From Butyrivibrio sp. (GTDB lineage: Bacteria; Bacillota; Clostridia; Lachnospirales; Lachnospiraceae): DNA of 38,137 nucleotides. The notes beneath the pieces are model-generated. The model ran no database searches. It was given only the letters and a program-made list of their open reading frames with translations, and was not told the origin of the DNA. Shown in pieces: positions 1 to 8,648 of the stretch. The DNA is taken from contig SVGC01000034.1 of the NCBI GenBank assembly GCA_015056495.1, positions 1 through 38,137 of the forward strand, written 5' to 3'. The position numbers and the translations under genes are program-made. The stretch's first letter is position 1, and every line of letters starts with the position of its first letter.

Positions 1-12
1 AAAATCCACCCT

Positions 13-72
13 GTGGAATTTACTTCTACAAGGTGGAAGTTAGTATTACAAAGTGGAATTAACTTTTACAAT
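13..72. repeat. Three tandem 20-bp repeats, possible IS21-type terminus
   Basis: Three head-to-tail 20-bp units start at 13, 33 and 53. Each begins GTGGAA and carries TACAA close to its 3' end; the middle of the unit varies. IS21-family elements carry several such transposase-binding repeats just inside their ends, so this may be the end of an element whose body lies off the left edge. The array stops 38 bp short of the ATPase stop codon. No transposase is visible in the window, so the assignment is inference. Confidence 0.4.
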
Positions 73-109
73 TAACCAAAATTTTACAGACTATTGGAAG
101 ACATAAAAA

Positions 110-2194
110 TCACATGTCCTCATCCAACAAATCAGTCATGCTCCTAATGCTCAAAGCTATTGTAGAAGTGTTATGCAACAGTGAAGTTGTTGTTGGAGCA
201 AAGATTCCTAACATACCCATTACTATGAGAAATGAATTAAATCCGATTATGGCATGATAATTATAATTTATCCTGTCCATAAGCTTTGTGCTCAATTTTT
301 TTAAAGTAATGAGCGTCGACAGATCATCTGAAGATATGGTAATATCAGCAACCTCTTTTGCAATGGAGGCTCCGCTACTAACTGCTATGCCTGCATCTGC
401 TTCAGAGAGAGCCGGTGAATCGTTTATACCATCTCCGACCATAATGACCTTTCTTCCGGCTTCATGTTCTGATCTGATAAATGCAGCCTTATCCTCAGGT
501 AGTACTTCTGAGAAATATTGTGTCACGCCAGTTTTAGCAGCTACCTTCCTGGCTGTCCTGTCGCTGTCACCTGTCATCATTACAACTCTGTCAAAATGTG
601 CTTCTTTAAGCTTTCTAACAACAGATGGAGCTTCTTCTCTGATAGGATCTTCAATCAGGATCACTGCTGCAAGTGCTCCACCAATGGCCATATACAGATG
701 AGAGTACTCATCAGGAATCGATCTGTACTTATCTTCTTCATCAGGTGGTATCGTACAGCCTTCATCTTCAAAAATAAAATGCTGGCTTCCGATACACACC
801 TTCTGACCATCAATGGTACTTGATATTCCATGAGCCACTATATACATGGCTTTAGTATGTTTTTCTTCATGTATAAGACCCTTATCTTCTGCGGCCTTCA
901 CAACTGCATTGGCGATAGAATGCGGATAATGCTCCTCAAGGCAGGCTGCAAGACGCAGCATCTCGTCTTTCTCACGGTTTTCAAAAGTCACAACGTCATA
1001 GACTGTAGGATTGGCGTAAGTGAGAGTACCTGTCTTATCAAAAACAATTGTCTCAGCCTCTGCTACAGCTTCAAGGAACTTGCCACCCTTTATAGACATC
1101 TTATGATTTCCGGCTTCTCTCATAGCTGATAAAACAGCTATTGGCATAGATAATTTCAATGCGCAACAATAATCCACCATCAAAATAGATGTTGCTTTTG
1201 TTACATTTCTTGTCAAAAGCCATGTCAAAAGTGTTGCCCCAAAAGTATATGGTACAAGTCTGTCTGCCAGGTGTGAAGCCTTAGCCTCAGTCTCAGATTT
1301 TAACTTTTCTGATTCCTCGATCATGGCCACTATCCGGTCATATCTGCCTGAGCCCTGGGCTTTAGTTACTCTGATAACGATCTCACCTTCATCAACAACA
1401 GTACCTGCATAGACAAGAGCATCCTCAGATTTATGAACCGGAGTAGACTCTCCTGTCATTGCTGCCTGATTAACAGACGCATCACCCTGACACACTATGC
1501 CATCTAATGGAATCATACTTCCCATTCCAACTACAATCCTGTCGCCCTCACGGACTTCAGATATATTCGTCAATATCTCCTGACCATCGGCGTTTAATGT
1601 CCATACTTTGTCAACATTAAGAGACATCGCCCTTGCAAGATCATCAACTGATTTTCTGTGAGTCCATTCCTCCATGATATCGCCCACCTTCAGCAGGAAT
1701 ATCACAGAGCTGGCAGTATTATAATCGCCGCGAATAAGCGAAACAGCTATGCTGGTTGCGTCAAGAACAGACACTTCCAGCTTACCTTCAAGTAATGTCT
1801 TGATTCCATTTATAATATATGGAATTGATTTAACAAGGATGATGAAATGCCTTACAGGTGCAGGGAAGAATAACTGTCTTATGATTTTTTGGGCAATATG
1901 AAAAAACATTTTTTCCTCATACTCAACCCTCAAAGCCCTGCCTGTATGATCTGGTACAACTACCTCAGTACTTGCAAGGTCAAAATCTGACAAAGCACTG
2001 ACAAGTGCATCTCTTTTACCCTCATCATAATAGATTATGGCATTGGAAGTACGTTCATTGACCGATACTTTTCTGACATATTCTAAAGAATCCAGATAAT
2101 ACTGAAAACGATCAGCTTCAGACAGTGACATATGTGATACATGGGCATGCACTCGCATTCGTCCTCTGGATTCATGTAATATTCTACATTTCAT
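110..2194 (-). CDS. Heavy-metal P1B-type ATPase with atypical CALKLSMP motif
   Basis: P-type ATPase of 694 residues that should move a transition metal across the membrane at the cost of ATP. Landmarks: an N-terminal region of about 90 residues resembling the divergent HMA_2-type domain without a CxxC pair, the actuator loop TGES (247-250), the phosphorylated aspartate in DKTGT (D386), the HYPHS variant of the P1B HP motif (422-426) and the hinge GDGIND (587-592). The membrane metal motif, normally CPC, reads CCALKLSMP (343-351), so the substrate cannot be assumed to be Cu, Zn or Cd. It lies 14 bp downstream of the DUF6110 gene, presumably one operon. No clear terminator is seen before the repeats at 13-72. 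Family assignment is firm; the ion is unknown. Confidence 0.93.
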   Translation of the reverse strand: MKCRILHESRGRMRVHAHVSHMSLSEADRFQYYLDSLEYVRKVSVNERTSNAIIYYDEGKRDALVSALSDFDLASTEVVVPDHTGRALRVEYEEKMFFHIAQKIIRQLFFPAPVRHFIILVKSIPYIINGIKTLLEGKLEVSVLDATSIAVSLIRGDYNTASSVIFLLKVGDIMEEWTHRKSVDDLARAMSLNVDKVWTLNADGQEILTNISEVREGDRIVVGMGSMIPLDGIVCQGDASVNQAAMTGESTPVHKSEDALVYAGTVVDEGEIVIRVTKAQGSGRYDRIVAMIEESEKLKSETEAKASHLADRLVPYTFGATLLTWLLTRNVTKATSILMVDYCCALKLSMPIAVLSAMREAGNHKMSIKGGKFLEAVAEAETIVFDKTGTLTYANPTVYDVVTFENREKDEMLRLAACLEEHYPHSIANAVVKAAEDKGLIHEEKHTKAMYIVAHGISSTIDGQKVCIGSQHFIFEDEGCTIPPDEEDKYRSIPDEYSHLYMAIGGALAAVILIEDPIREEAPSVVRKLKEAHFDRVVMMTGDSDRTARKVAAKTGVTQYFSEVLPEDKAAFIRSEHEAGRKVIMVGDGINDSPALSEADAGIAVSSGASIAKEVADITISSDDLSTLITLKKLSTKLMDRINYNYHAIIGFNSFLIVMGMLGIFAPTTTSLLHNTSTIALSIRSMTDLLDEDM

Positions 2195-2208
2195 GAAACA
2201 GCCTTTCT

Positions 2209-2499
2209 TTATGCGTTAGCAGCTTCAGCTTTTTCAAGAACAGCCTTGGCGTCAGCTATTTCCTCTTCTCTCTGTTTTGCGTATCTTTCTTCGTTGATTG
2301 CTTTAGCATCAGCATCAATATCCTGACAATTTTCTTTGATGTTTGTATATGTCTCCATAACTGAATCTTTGCAACGGTATGCTGCTGCAGTTACGTGTGT
2401 ATAGCACTTCTTAGCATCCTTACTTGATAATAACTTTACTCCTGCAGTTCCAATTACAAATCCGCAAGCTACTTTTCCAATTGTGCTCCATTTAATCAT
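2209..2499 (-). CDS. DUF6110-like small protein, partner of the P-type ATPase
   Basis: About 96 residues. The N terminus is a hydrophobic glycine-rich helix (VACGFVIGTAGVKLL) followed by SSKDAKKCYTHVTAAAYRCK and a charged, probably helical tail rich in Glu and Ala. This matches my memory of DUF6110, small proteins often encoded next to divergent heavy-metal P-type ATPases in Clostridia. The ATG at 2499 is chosen because AAGGA lies 10 nt before it; an upstream in-frame ATG at 2523 has no ribosome binding site. The ATPase start follows 14 bp later, so the two should be co-transcribed. A regulatory or scaffold role at the transporter is inference; the biochemical function is unknown. Confidence 0.75.
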   Translation of the reverse strand: MIKWSTIGKVACGFVIGTAGVKLLSSKDAKKCYTHVTAAAYRCKDSVMETYTNIKENCQDIDADAKAINEERYAKQREEEIADAKAVLEKAEAANA

Positions 2500-2554
2500 A
2501 GTTTTATAATCCTTTCCGTACATATCTGTACTCTGTATTTATTGTTTACCTTTT

Positions 2555-2584
2555 ATTATAAATTCAATCGAGTCACAAAGTTAA
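2555..2584 (-). promoter_or_regulatory. Promoter of the DUF6110-ATPase operon
   Basis: On the minus strand TTAACT (2579-2584) and a perfect TATAAT (2555-2560) are separated by 18 bp, upstream of the DUF6110 start. This is a sigma-A type promoter by sequence only. Confidence 0.5.
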
Positions 2585-2665
2585 TAAGTTAGCAATAGGT
2601 AATATGTGAGAAAATTTCTCAATAAGGTTTTTATATATCATAGAAAAAGCAATTTCCCATGATAT

Positions 2666-2702
2666 AAAAAAGTGCCCCGGAGACTATTCTCCAAGACACC
2701 TT
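2666..2702 (-). terminator. Rho-independent terminator of the 107-residue protein gene
   Basis: On the minus strand a 12-bp stem with several G-U pairs (GTGTCTTGGAGA against TCTCCGGGGCAC) and a 4-nt loop is followed by six T residues. It lies about 50 bp after the stop codon at 2755. Confidence 0.7.
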
Positions 2703-2754
2703 CATTTTCATTGCATTTCATAATAATTCACTCTGATATATAGAGTGCGTTAAT

Positions 2755-3078
2755 TTATTTTGAAGCTCCTGACTCGTCAAGCTTTTTCTTTAAAAATGTT
2801 TTTACATCAGGATTTTCTATGAGTTTAATACTCTCGATGGCACATTTGTAGATCATAGCCATTTCTCTTTGAGCAGTATCCGTAATATCACATTTCTTAA
2901 ACAATAACTCAAAATGCTTGATAGCCTTATCTGCTACGCTCTTACTGATGACCATACCATCACAGTACAATGTTCCTGTCTCGGCATCATATCGTGATTC
3001 TTCATAGGATTTTGGTGCAAACTGACCGGCACCCATAGAAGCTGCAAGCTGATTAATAAGATCTGTTCTATCTGCCAT
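2755..3078 (-). CDS. Conserved-looking hypothetical protein, 107 aa
   Basis: I do not recognise this protein. It is soluble, with no signal peptide or membrane segment. It starts MADRTDLINQLAASMGAG and contains a region with TGTLYCDGMVISKSVADKAI followed by amphipathic helices. The ATG is preceded by AAAGGAGACCAACT, a strong ribosome binding site, and a clear terminator follows, so this looks like a real single-gene unit. The gene upstream (DUF4867, plus strand) is divergent and the 235-bp gap should hold both promoters. Confidence 0.75.
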   Translation of the reverse strand: MADRTDLINQLAASMGAGQFAPKSYEESRYDAETGTLYCDGMVISKSVADKAIKHFELLFKKCDITDTAQREMAMIYKCAIESIKLIENPDVKTFLKKKLDESGASK

Positions 3079-3312
3079 AGTTGGTCTCCTTTAAAAAATA
3101 TAATATGGTAATAAGTTTGTTTCTTATCATTATAACATAGATATATACTTTTGTGACTTCATATAGAAATTCCCTCTTGAAGCACGATTTACAGGATTTT
3201 TTTCCTGCTAACAAAATATGATAAACAATGAGCAATTGATGACAAGAAACTTTAGTCAGAAAGGAATATCTTGATAATAGGGTAATATATGACCATTAAG
3301 GAGGATATGACA

Positions 3313-3957
3313 ATGCAGATTTTAAATGTCACAGATAAAGAATTTACAAACTTCGGTAGAATAATCGAAGGTTATGAAGCAGAGAAAAAAGAAATCATGG
3401 AAGCTCTCAGAGATAAGACTCCTATTCCTGAAGGAACTGACTACGTAGCTGAAGAAGCTGCTCTTCAGTCTCTTGCAGCTGCTGACAAGATTACAAATAC
3501 TCTTTTTGGCGGATCACCAATGCAGTTCGGATGGTGCAACGGACACAACACCAAGCTTAACTGCCTTGAATATCATCGTTCAAGCGAAATCAATATGGGC
3601 GCAACAGATTTTATACTTCTCCTTGCAAAAAGAGAAGATATCGTAGACTACAAGCTTGATTCAAGCAAAGTCAAAGCTTTCCTGGTTCCAGCAGGCGTTA
3701 TGGTTGAAGTATATGCAACAGCACTTCACTATGCTCCTTGTCAGGCCCACAAAGACTCAGGTTTCCAGGTTCTTGTAGGTCTTCCAAAGGGAACAAACGT
3801 AGGAAAACCAGAATACACAGCAGCAAATCAGGAAGATAAGCTCCTGACAGCTACAAATAAGTGGCTCCTTGCACATGCTGATTCTTCTGAAGCAAAAAAT
3901 GGCGCATGGGTTGGCATCACTGGCGAAAACATTGATATCGCTAATGATATCCAGTAA
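3313..3957 (+). CDS. DUF4867 family protein (cupin-like)
   Basis: About 214 residues. The composition and motifs such as FGWCNGHNTKLNCLEYHRSS and LHYAPCQAH resemble DUF4867 proteins, a cupin-like family of unknown activity in Firmicutes that often sits with sugar or sugar-acid metabolism genes. The conserved His/Glu/Tyr-rich stretches could bind a metal or a sugar, which is inference. Start choice: AAGGAGG ends at 3304, which is 8 nt before the ATG at 3313; in-frame ATGs at 3289 and 3307 are upstream of or too close to that site. A strong hairpin terminator follows. The gene appears monocistronic. Confidence 0.8.
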   Translation: MQILNVTDKEFTNFGRIIEGYEAEKKEIMEALRDKTPIPEGTDYVAEEAALQSLAAADKITNTLFGGSPMQFGWCNGHNTKLNCLEYHRSSEINMGATDFILLLAKREDIVDYKLDSSKVKAFLVPAGVMVEVYATALHYAPCQAHKDSGFQVLVGLPKGTNVGKPEYTAANQEDKLLTATNKWLLAHADSSEAKNGAWVGITGENIDIANDIQ

Positions 3958-3980
3958 TCAGCCTGATTCATATATACTTA

Positions 3981-4024
3981 AAAACCTGCTACTTCATTCC
4001 TTTTATTGAATGGTAGCAGGTTTT
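3981..4024. terminator. Bidirectional terminator between DUF4867 and MATE genes
   Basis: A 15-bp interrupted stem (AACCTGCTAC..CATTC with GAATG..GTAGCAGGTT) is flanked by A and T tracts on both sides. It can serve the plus-strand gene ending at 3957 and the minus-strand gene ending at 4086. Confidence 0.75.
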
Positions 4025-4085
4025 ATTATTTAATTTTCCTACTACCATCAACGATTACTTTGATAGCAACAGGCATAATTCTTTG

Positions 4086-5435
4086 TTATCTTGTAAGATC
4101 TTTTACCCATTTATACTTTCTGAACCTATGCATGACCCAAGGAATCTTGCCTACTTCATCCAGACAGGTACAAGCATATACAGCCAGCGGCGACCAATGA
4201 AAAACAAAGGCTCCGGCCAGCGCAAGCGGAATTGCAATCATCCACATGCATACAATAAGACTATACATATCAAAAAGCGTATCGCCGCCACCATCAAGAA
4301 CTCCATTAATCGTAACAGTGTTAACACAGCGACCAATCATGTATATGGACATAATGACCATCATGCCTATCAGGTACTGGCGAGCCTGATCTGTGAGAAG
4401 GACTCCTGCCACTACGGCCGGCGTAACAGCAAGAACAAGTGCGGTTGAGATAAAGCCAATAACATATGAGATGTTCTTTAGCTTTATGCCGTATTTTTTG
4501 CCAAGCTCCAGATTACCGGCTCCAAGCTCATTTCCTACTATGATCCCGGCTGCACTGCCGATTCCGTTACACATACAGCATATGATATCTCTAACTACTG
4601 CAGCTATTGAATTGGCTGCAGCTGCGTCTACGCCCATATGCCCCATTATTGCTGTATATGATGTAAAACCTATACCCCAGCATAGAGACCCGCCCATAAG
4701 AGGCAGGCACTGTCTTGCAAAATCTTTGATAAGAATTCCGGGAACTGCAATAAATCTCGAAAACGCTGGTCTTATATATTTATGACCTGTCGATAGGACA
4801 ATGCAAAGAAACAGCTCTACTATTCTGGATATAGTTGTAGCAAGTGCTGCGCCTTCTGCTTCCATCCTTGGAGCTCCCAAAAGTCCAAATATAAAAATAG
4901 AATTGAGTATAATATTCAGCACAACTGCTGTACTACTTATAAAAGCACCTGTTTTGACATGCTCAGTAACCTTCATTATTGTGAGATAGCACTGAGAAAT
5001 ACCTGTGATCAGATATGACCAGCCTGCAACTCTTAAGTACTTACTGCCAATCAGGACAAGGCCTTCATCACCTGCAAATATGCGCATCAGAATATCCGGG
5101 CACATCTCGCAGGCTGCGAAGAACAGTATAGATACAATGCCGCAAAACCACAGCATCAGATTAAAAATATTTTCAAGTGCTCTTTTATCTCCCTTGCCCC
5201 AATACTGAGCTCCAAGAATAGCACCGGCAGAGGTGGCAGAGAAAATAAACATGTTCTGAACAAACTGAATCTGTGTTGCCAGAGAAACTGCAGTCATCTG
5301 CTCCTGTGCCACCCTACCAAGCATCAGTGCATCTGCAGCAGCCACCAGCGACAACATCAGGCTCTGCAGTGTGATAGGCAGTGCGATCCTGATCAGATTC
5401 CTGTAAAACAATTTATTATCAATTTTTATTTCCAT
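4086..5435 (-). CDS. MATE family efflux transporter
   Basis: About 449 residues with roughly twelve hydrophobic segments in two similar halves, typical of MATE cation/drug antiporters. Recognisable regions are LPITLQSLMLSLVAAADALM near the N terminus and GAILGAQYWGKGD, the usual G..QYWGKGD stretch after the second helix. MATE pumps exchange organic cations or drugs for Na+ or H+; the substrate cannot be read from sequence. The ATG at 5435 follows AAGGAG at a rather long spacing of about 12 nt; an upstream in-frame TTG at 5465 has no ribosome binding site. No operon partner is evident; the Nif11-like gene lies 93 bp upstream on the same strand and might be co-transcribed. Confidence 0.9.
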   Translation of the reverse strand: MEIKIDNKLFYRNLIRIALPITLQSLMLSLVAAADALMLGRVAQEQMTAVSLATQIQFVQNMFIFSATSAGAILGAQYWGKGDKRALENIFNLMLWFCGIVSILFFAACEMCPDILMRIFAGDEGLVLIGSKYLRVAGWSYLITGISQCYLTIMKVTEHVKTGAFISSTAVVLNIILNSIFIFGLLGAPRMEAEGAALATTISRIVELFLCIVLSTGHKYIRPAFSRFIAVPGILIKDFARQCLPLMGGSLCWGIGFTSYTAIMGHMGVDAAAANSIAAVVRDIICCMCNGIGSAAGIIVGNELGAGNLELGKKYGIKLKNISYVIGFISTALVLAVTPAVVAGVLLTDQARQYLIGMMVIMSIYMIGRCVNTVTINGVLDGGGDTLFDMYSLIVCMWMIAIPLALAGAFVFHWSPLAVYACTCLDEVGKIPWVMHRFRKYKWVKDLTR

Positions 5436-5528
5436 ATAAAAAAGTAGCTCCTTAATATACGTCAATATAAGTCCCCGCCAGCAAACGGCAATTATATTAT
5501 CGTTTCAATATCAAGCAGTAATGCTTGC

Positions 5529-5816
5529 TCAAATATCTTTTAAACGCATCATGAATATAGAATATTCATCATTCTGAAAATCCAGATCCGGAGAGTTTTC
5601 ACCACCACCATTAGTGCTTCTCTTTATTTCAGCGTAGAATTCTTCTCCCTGATTGATGATATCCATGACACTCATAGGAAGGCCATTTTCATTAGCTATT
5701 TTGCAAAAATCTGAAAGTGGGTTGGCTGAATCCTGTGTTTTAAACAATCTATCTTTTAATTGAGGATCATGACTTGCTTTATCCAATAGCATATCTAACA
5801 TTTCAGTAATATCCAT
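5529..5816 (-). CDS. Nif11-like peptide with STNGGGENSP motif
   Basis: About 95 residues. The first half (MDITEMLDMLLDKASHDPQL, then PLSDFCKIANENGLPMSVMD) matches the helical Nif11-type leader pattern, in which a short helix is followed by 'FC.IA.E.G.P....D'. The region EEFYAEIKRSTNGGGENSP ends in a glycine stretch, followed by an acidic tail. Nif11-like leaders often guide RiPP peptides, but here the glycine motif is not followed by a Cys/Ser/Thr-rich core and no maturation enzyme is nearby. Similar proteins with this motif are, as I recall, common in Clostridia without known function. The ATG at 5816 has AAGGAG about 10 nt upstream; an earlier in-frame start at 5840 is less likely. Confidence 0.7.
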   Translation of the reverse strand: MDITEMLDMLLDKASHDPQLKDRLFKTQDSANPLSDFCKIANENGLPMSVMDIINQGEEFYAEIKRSTNGGGENSPDLDFQNDEYSIFMMRLKDI

Positions 5817-5951
5817 ATTTCCGCCTCTCCTTTTTGTCACTTCAATCCAAGCAATATTACAGAATAATTCTATGTATTTTTTACACCCATGTCAAAATAC
5901 ATTTTCATTTATTATTTATTATATAGTCTTACCATTGGAAACCGCTTGATG

Positions 5952-6013
5952 TATAATAGTTTTTAGCATTAAACGAAAGGATTACTGTTCTAAAATTTGG
6001 GGTGAACAGTAAT
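5952..6013 (+). promoter_or_regulatory. Promoter and inverted repeat before the GPH symporter
   Basis: A perfect TATAAT lies at 5952-5957. Between it and the ATG at 6031 is a perfect 10-bp inverted repeat, ATTACTGTTC (5981-5990) and GAACAGTAAT (6004-6013), with a 13-nt gap. It could be a repressor operator or an RNA hairpin just before the ribosome binding site; the sequence does not decide between them. Confidence 0.45.
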
Positions 6014-6030
6014 GATGGGGATTTCATTTT

Positions 6031-7389
6031 ATGAAACAACTAAAACCTATTACAAACAAACTTCTATGGCTATTTGCGCTGGGACAGTTTGGCTGGAGCC
6101 TGTTATCGGGTGTAGTGTCCAACTGGATGGTATATTACTATACCGGAACTCCTGATGCGCAAAATCCAAACACCGGAATCTTTGCAACAATGATCACTCA
6201 GGAACCAATTTTGTTCAAACTCACTCTTATAGGCCTTGTAATGGCAGTGGGACGTGTCTTTGACGCAATCACTGACCCGCTTATAGCCGGATGGTCTGAT
6301 AGAAGCGATTACAAAGGCGGCCGCAGGATCCCATTCATGCGCGCCATGGCGATTCCATTTGCTCTGTGTACATTAGGCATTTTTGCACTGCCACAGACAT
6401 CAAATATCGTTATCAACGATGCAATCTTGTTCATCTTATTATTGGTATTTTATCTGTTCATGACTATGTTCTGCACACCTTACAACGCTCTGATCGCAGA
6501 GCTTGGTGATACACAGCAGCACAGGATCAATGTATCAACATATATATCACTTACATTTATTCTTGGTCAGAGCATCTCTTTCCTGCTTCCTAACCTTGCA
6601 GGAGCGCTTGAGTCAGTTGCCGGTCAGGCAGGCTCAATCCGTCTTGCGATTGCGATCATGTCAGCAATTGCCTGCTTAGCTATGCTCATACCTGCATTTA
6701 GCATCAACGAAAGAGATTACATTGATAGTAAACCAAGTGATACCAAGCCATTTAAGTCTCTTGCCAAAACCTTTTCAAATGGCCAGTTCAGGCGCTTTGT
6801 ATATAGCGATGTTATCTATTTCTTTGCACTGACTTTGTTCCAGACTGGTCTTCCATTCTACGAGACCAAGTTGATGGAGATCGAAGATACATGGACATTC
6901 CTGCTTACAGCTACAATGACTGGAATCAGTGTCTTACTGTACCCACTTGTTAACTTCCTTGCCAAGAAATTTGGTAAAAAAACTTTGATCATTATCGGAT
7001 TCTTTACATATAGCTGCGTTTTTGCCATCACAACTTTTTGTGGCAAAGGCTTACAGTGGGGATTTATCATTGCTGTAGCTGCCGCTATTCCTATGGCTAT
7101 CCTTGGAATCCTGCCTCAAGCCTGCGTTGCTGACGTTGCCGAACTTACAAGACTTGAGACAAAAGAAGACCGCAGCGGAATGTTCTTTGCTGCCAGAACT
7201 TTTGCCTTTAAAATGGGTCAGGCTCTTGCCGCTATCATATTCACATCAATGACAATTGCCGGAACCCCAAAGAGCTACCGCATGACTGCCCTGATTGCCT
7301 TTATATGTTGCTTCATCGGAGCCTGCCTGTTCTTTGCATATAATGAAAAAAAGATTCTTGAAAAGATTGATGCTTTAAAACAAAATTAA
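6031..7389 (+). CDS. GPH-family sugar:cation symporter (MFS_2)
   Basis: 452 residues with about twelve membrane segments. The loop DAITDPLIAGWSDRSDYKGG (78-97), followed by RRIPFM, is the signature of the glycoside-pentoside-hexuronide:cation symporters (MelB/XynB type). These import oligosaccharides or glycosides with Na+ or H+. The substrate is not readable, but the neighbourhood of xylan- and galactan-degrading enzymes makes plant-wall glycosides plausible. The ribosome binding site is weak (GGGGATTTCATTTT before the ATG) and lies just after a perfect inverted repeat, so translation or transcription may be controlled there. A bidirectional terminator follows. Confidence 0.9.
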   Translation: MKQLKPITNKLLWLFALGQFGWSLLSGVVSNWMVYYYTGTPDAQNPNTGIFATMITQEPILFKLTLIGLVMAVGRVFDAITDPLIAGWSDRSDYKGGRRIPFMRAMAIPFALCTLGIFALPQTSNIVINDAILFILLLVFYLFMTMFCTPYNALIAELGDTQQHRINVSTYISLTFILGQSISFLLPNLAGALESVAGQAGSIRLAIAIMSAIACLAMLIPAFSINERDYIDSKPSDTKPFKSLAKTFSNGQFRRFVYSDVIYFFALTLFQTGLPFYETKLMEIEDTWTFLLTATMTGISVLLYPLVNFLAKKFGKKTLIIIGFFTYSCVFAITTFCGKGLQWGFIIAVAAAIPMAILGILPQACVADVAELTRLETKEDRSGMFFAARTFAFKMGQALAAIIFTSMTIAGTPKSYRMTALIAFICCFIGACLFFAYNEKKILEKIDALKQN

Positions 7390-7435
7390 AGTATTCTGAT
7401 TTAGAAAAAGTATTTACTCCAGATAAATAGATTTG

Positions 7436-7482
7436 AAAAAAGAGAAGTAATTGATAAAACAGTCGATTACTTCTCTTTTTGT
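7436..7482. terminator. Bidirectional terminator after the GPH symporter
   Basis: The stem AAAGAGAAGTAAT / ATTACTTCTCTTT with T tracts on both strands serves the symporter (plus) and the HxlR gene (minus, stop at 7516). Confidence 0.8.
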
Positions 7483-7515
7483 ATAATGCAATTATAACTC
7501 CAATATACATCCTGA

Positions 7516-7857
7516 TTATTCTTCAAAAGTTCCTGCCATGTACGTACGTCCCCAATCGCAGACGGCATCGATTACATTCTTTAATGATAAACCTCTCTCC
7601 GTTAATGAATATTCAGTCTTAGGCGGTACTACCGGATATACCTTGCGATGAATCAGATTATCGTTTTCCAACTCTCTAAGCTGCTGTGCAAGCATCTTAG
7701 CTGTTGCTTGTGGAATCTTCTTTTGCAGTTCGTTGTATCTAAGTGTTCCATCATTCAACAGATGATACAAAATAATCATTTTATATTTTCCACCAATCTG
7801 GCTAAAAGTTGCTTCCACAGGACAATGAAAAATAATTTTTGGATCTTTTTTACTCAT
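7516..7857 (-). CDS. HxlR-type winged-helix regulator
   Basis: 113 residues. It has the HxlR pattern: CPVEATFSQIGGKYKMIILY at the N terminus with Cys12, LRYNELQKKIPQATAKMLAQ as the recognition helices, LRELENDNLIHR and YPVVPPKTEYSLTERG as the wing, and a C-terminal dimer helix. HxlR regulators often sense electrophiles or oxidants through the N-terminal Cys and control adjacent reductases. The gene is divergent from the SRPBCC and nitroreductase pair across a 209-bp gap and probably regulates it and itself. A candidate half-site pair AAGT/ACTT lies near 7953-7964, which is weak evidence. Confidence 0.9.
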   Translation of the reverse strand: MSKKDPKIIFHCPVEATFSQIGGKYKMIILYHLLNDGTLRYNELQKKIPQATAKMLAQQLRELENDNLIHRKVYPVVPPKTEYSLTERGLSLKNVIDAVCDWGRTYMAGTFEE

Positions 7858-8066
7858 ATTTTTTCTCCATCATTCTCAAAAAAGCCCGAAAAATAAGGTA
7901 TTACTATGGTTACTTTATGGGAAGTATATCACAAATTTGTAATTATTGTACAAAAAAGTGCGTACTTGTGATTTTTATACTACAAAGATACTATATGCAT
8001 ACAAAGTTGATCAACCAAAAAATAAAAAATGTAAAATCACAAATCAATGCATAGGAGGATTTTGTA

Positions 8067-8585
8067 ATGTTAAATGAAATTAAATGGCCAGAAGGATATT
8101 TACCTGGCACTACCGATAATTTTGCATCCAATGAAATAATTGTAAAGGGAATTACAGCAAAAGATGTTTTTGACAACTTGATCGATACATCTATTTGGAC
8201 CAGTTATTATGAAAATGCTTCAGATATTGTGTTCCACAATACAAAGGGTACTATACTGCAGGCAGATACAAAGTTTGCATTCAAAACATTTGGATTCCCG
8301 ATTGAAGCAGAAGTAATTGAATTTGAAGCACCACATGACGATCAGCCAGGACGACTGGCGTGGCACGGATGGGCAGAAGGTGATGCCGATCATCGATTAG
8401 ATGTAATACACGCGTGGCTTCTGGAAGACCTGTCAGAAGGTCGCGTCAGAATTTTGACACAGGAGTCACAGAAGGGAAAGCCTGCTAAGGATTTATTTAA
8501 TACAAAGCCAGATACTATGAATGAAGGGCATCAAGACTGGATCAAGGGATTAGCTCAGACCGTATTGGCCTCTAAAAAAAATTAA
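8067..8585 (+). CDS. SRPBCC-domain protein
   Basis: 172 residues resembling START/Bet v1-like (polyketide cyclase or AHSA1-type) domains: an early ITAKDVFDNLIDTSIWTSYY segment like the helix-grip entry, then alternating strands (VIEFEAPHDDQPGRLAWHGW) and a long C-terminal helix region. Such proteins bind small hydrophobic ligands; no specific role is visible. AGGAGGATTTTGTA precedes the ATG. It is 63 bp upstream of the nitroreductase and divergent from the HxlR regulator, so the pair is likely an HxlR-controlled stress or detoxification unit. Confidence 0.8.
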   Translation: MLNEIKWPEGYLPGTTDNFASNEIIVKGITAKDVFDNLIDTSIWTSYYENASDIVFHNTKGTILQADTKFAFKTFGFPIEAEVIEFEAPHDDQPGRLAWHGWAEGDADHRLDVIHAWLLEDLSEGRVRILTQESQKGKPAKDLFNTKPDTMNEGHQDWIKGLAQTVLASKKN

Positions 8586-8648
8586 GCAATTCTGCTATCA
8601 TAAATATAATAAAAAAGTAATTACTAAAAGAAAGGATGAATTGATACC

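Noticed and set aside
288..1129. Plus-strand ORFs of 99-137 codons opposite the P-type ATPase
   Set aside because: They lie antisense to a gene with full P-type ATPase motifs, have no ribosome binding sites and no recognisable domains.
5529..5816. Complete RiPP biosynthetic cluster
   Set aside because: Only a leader-like peptide is present; no radical SAM, cyclase, lanthionine synthetase or peptidase-transporter gene is adjacent.
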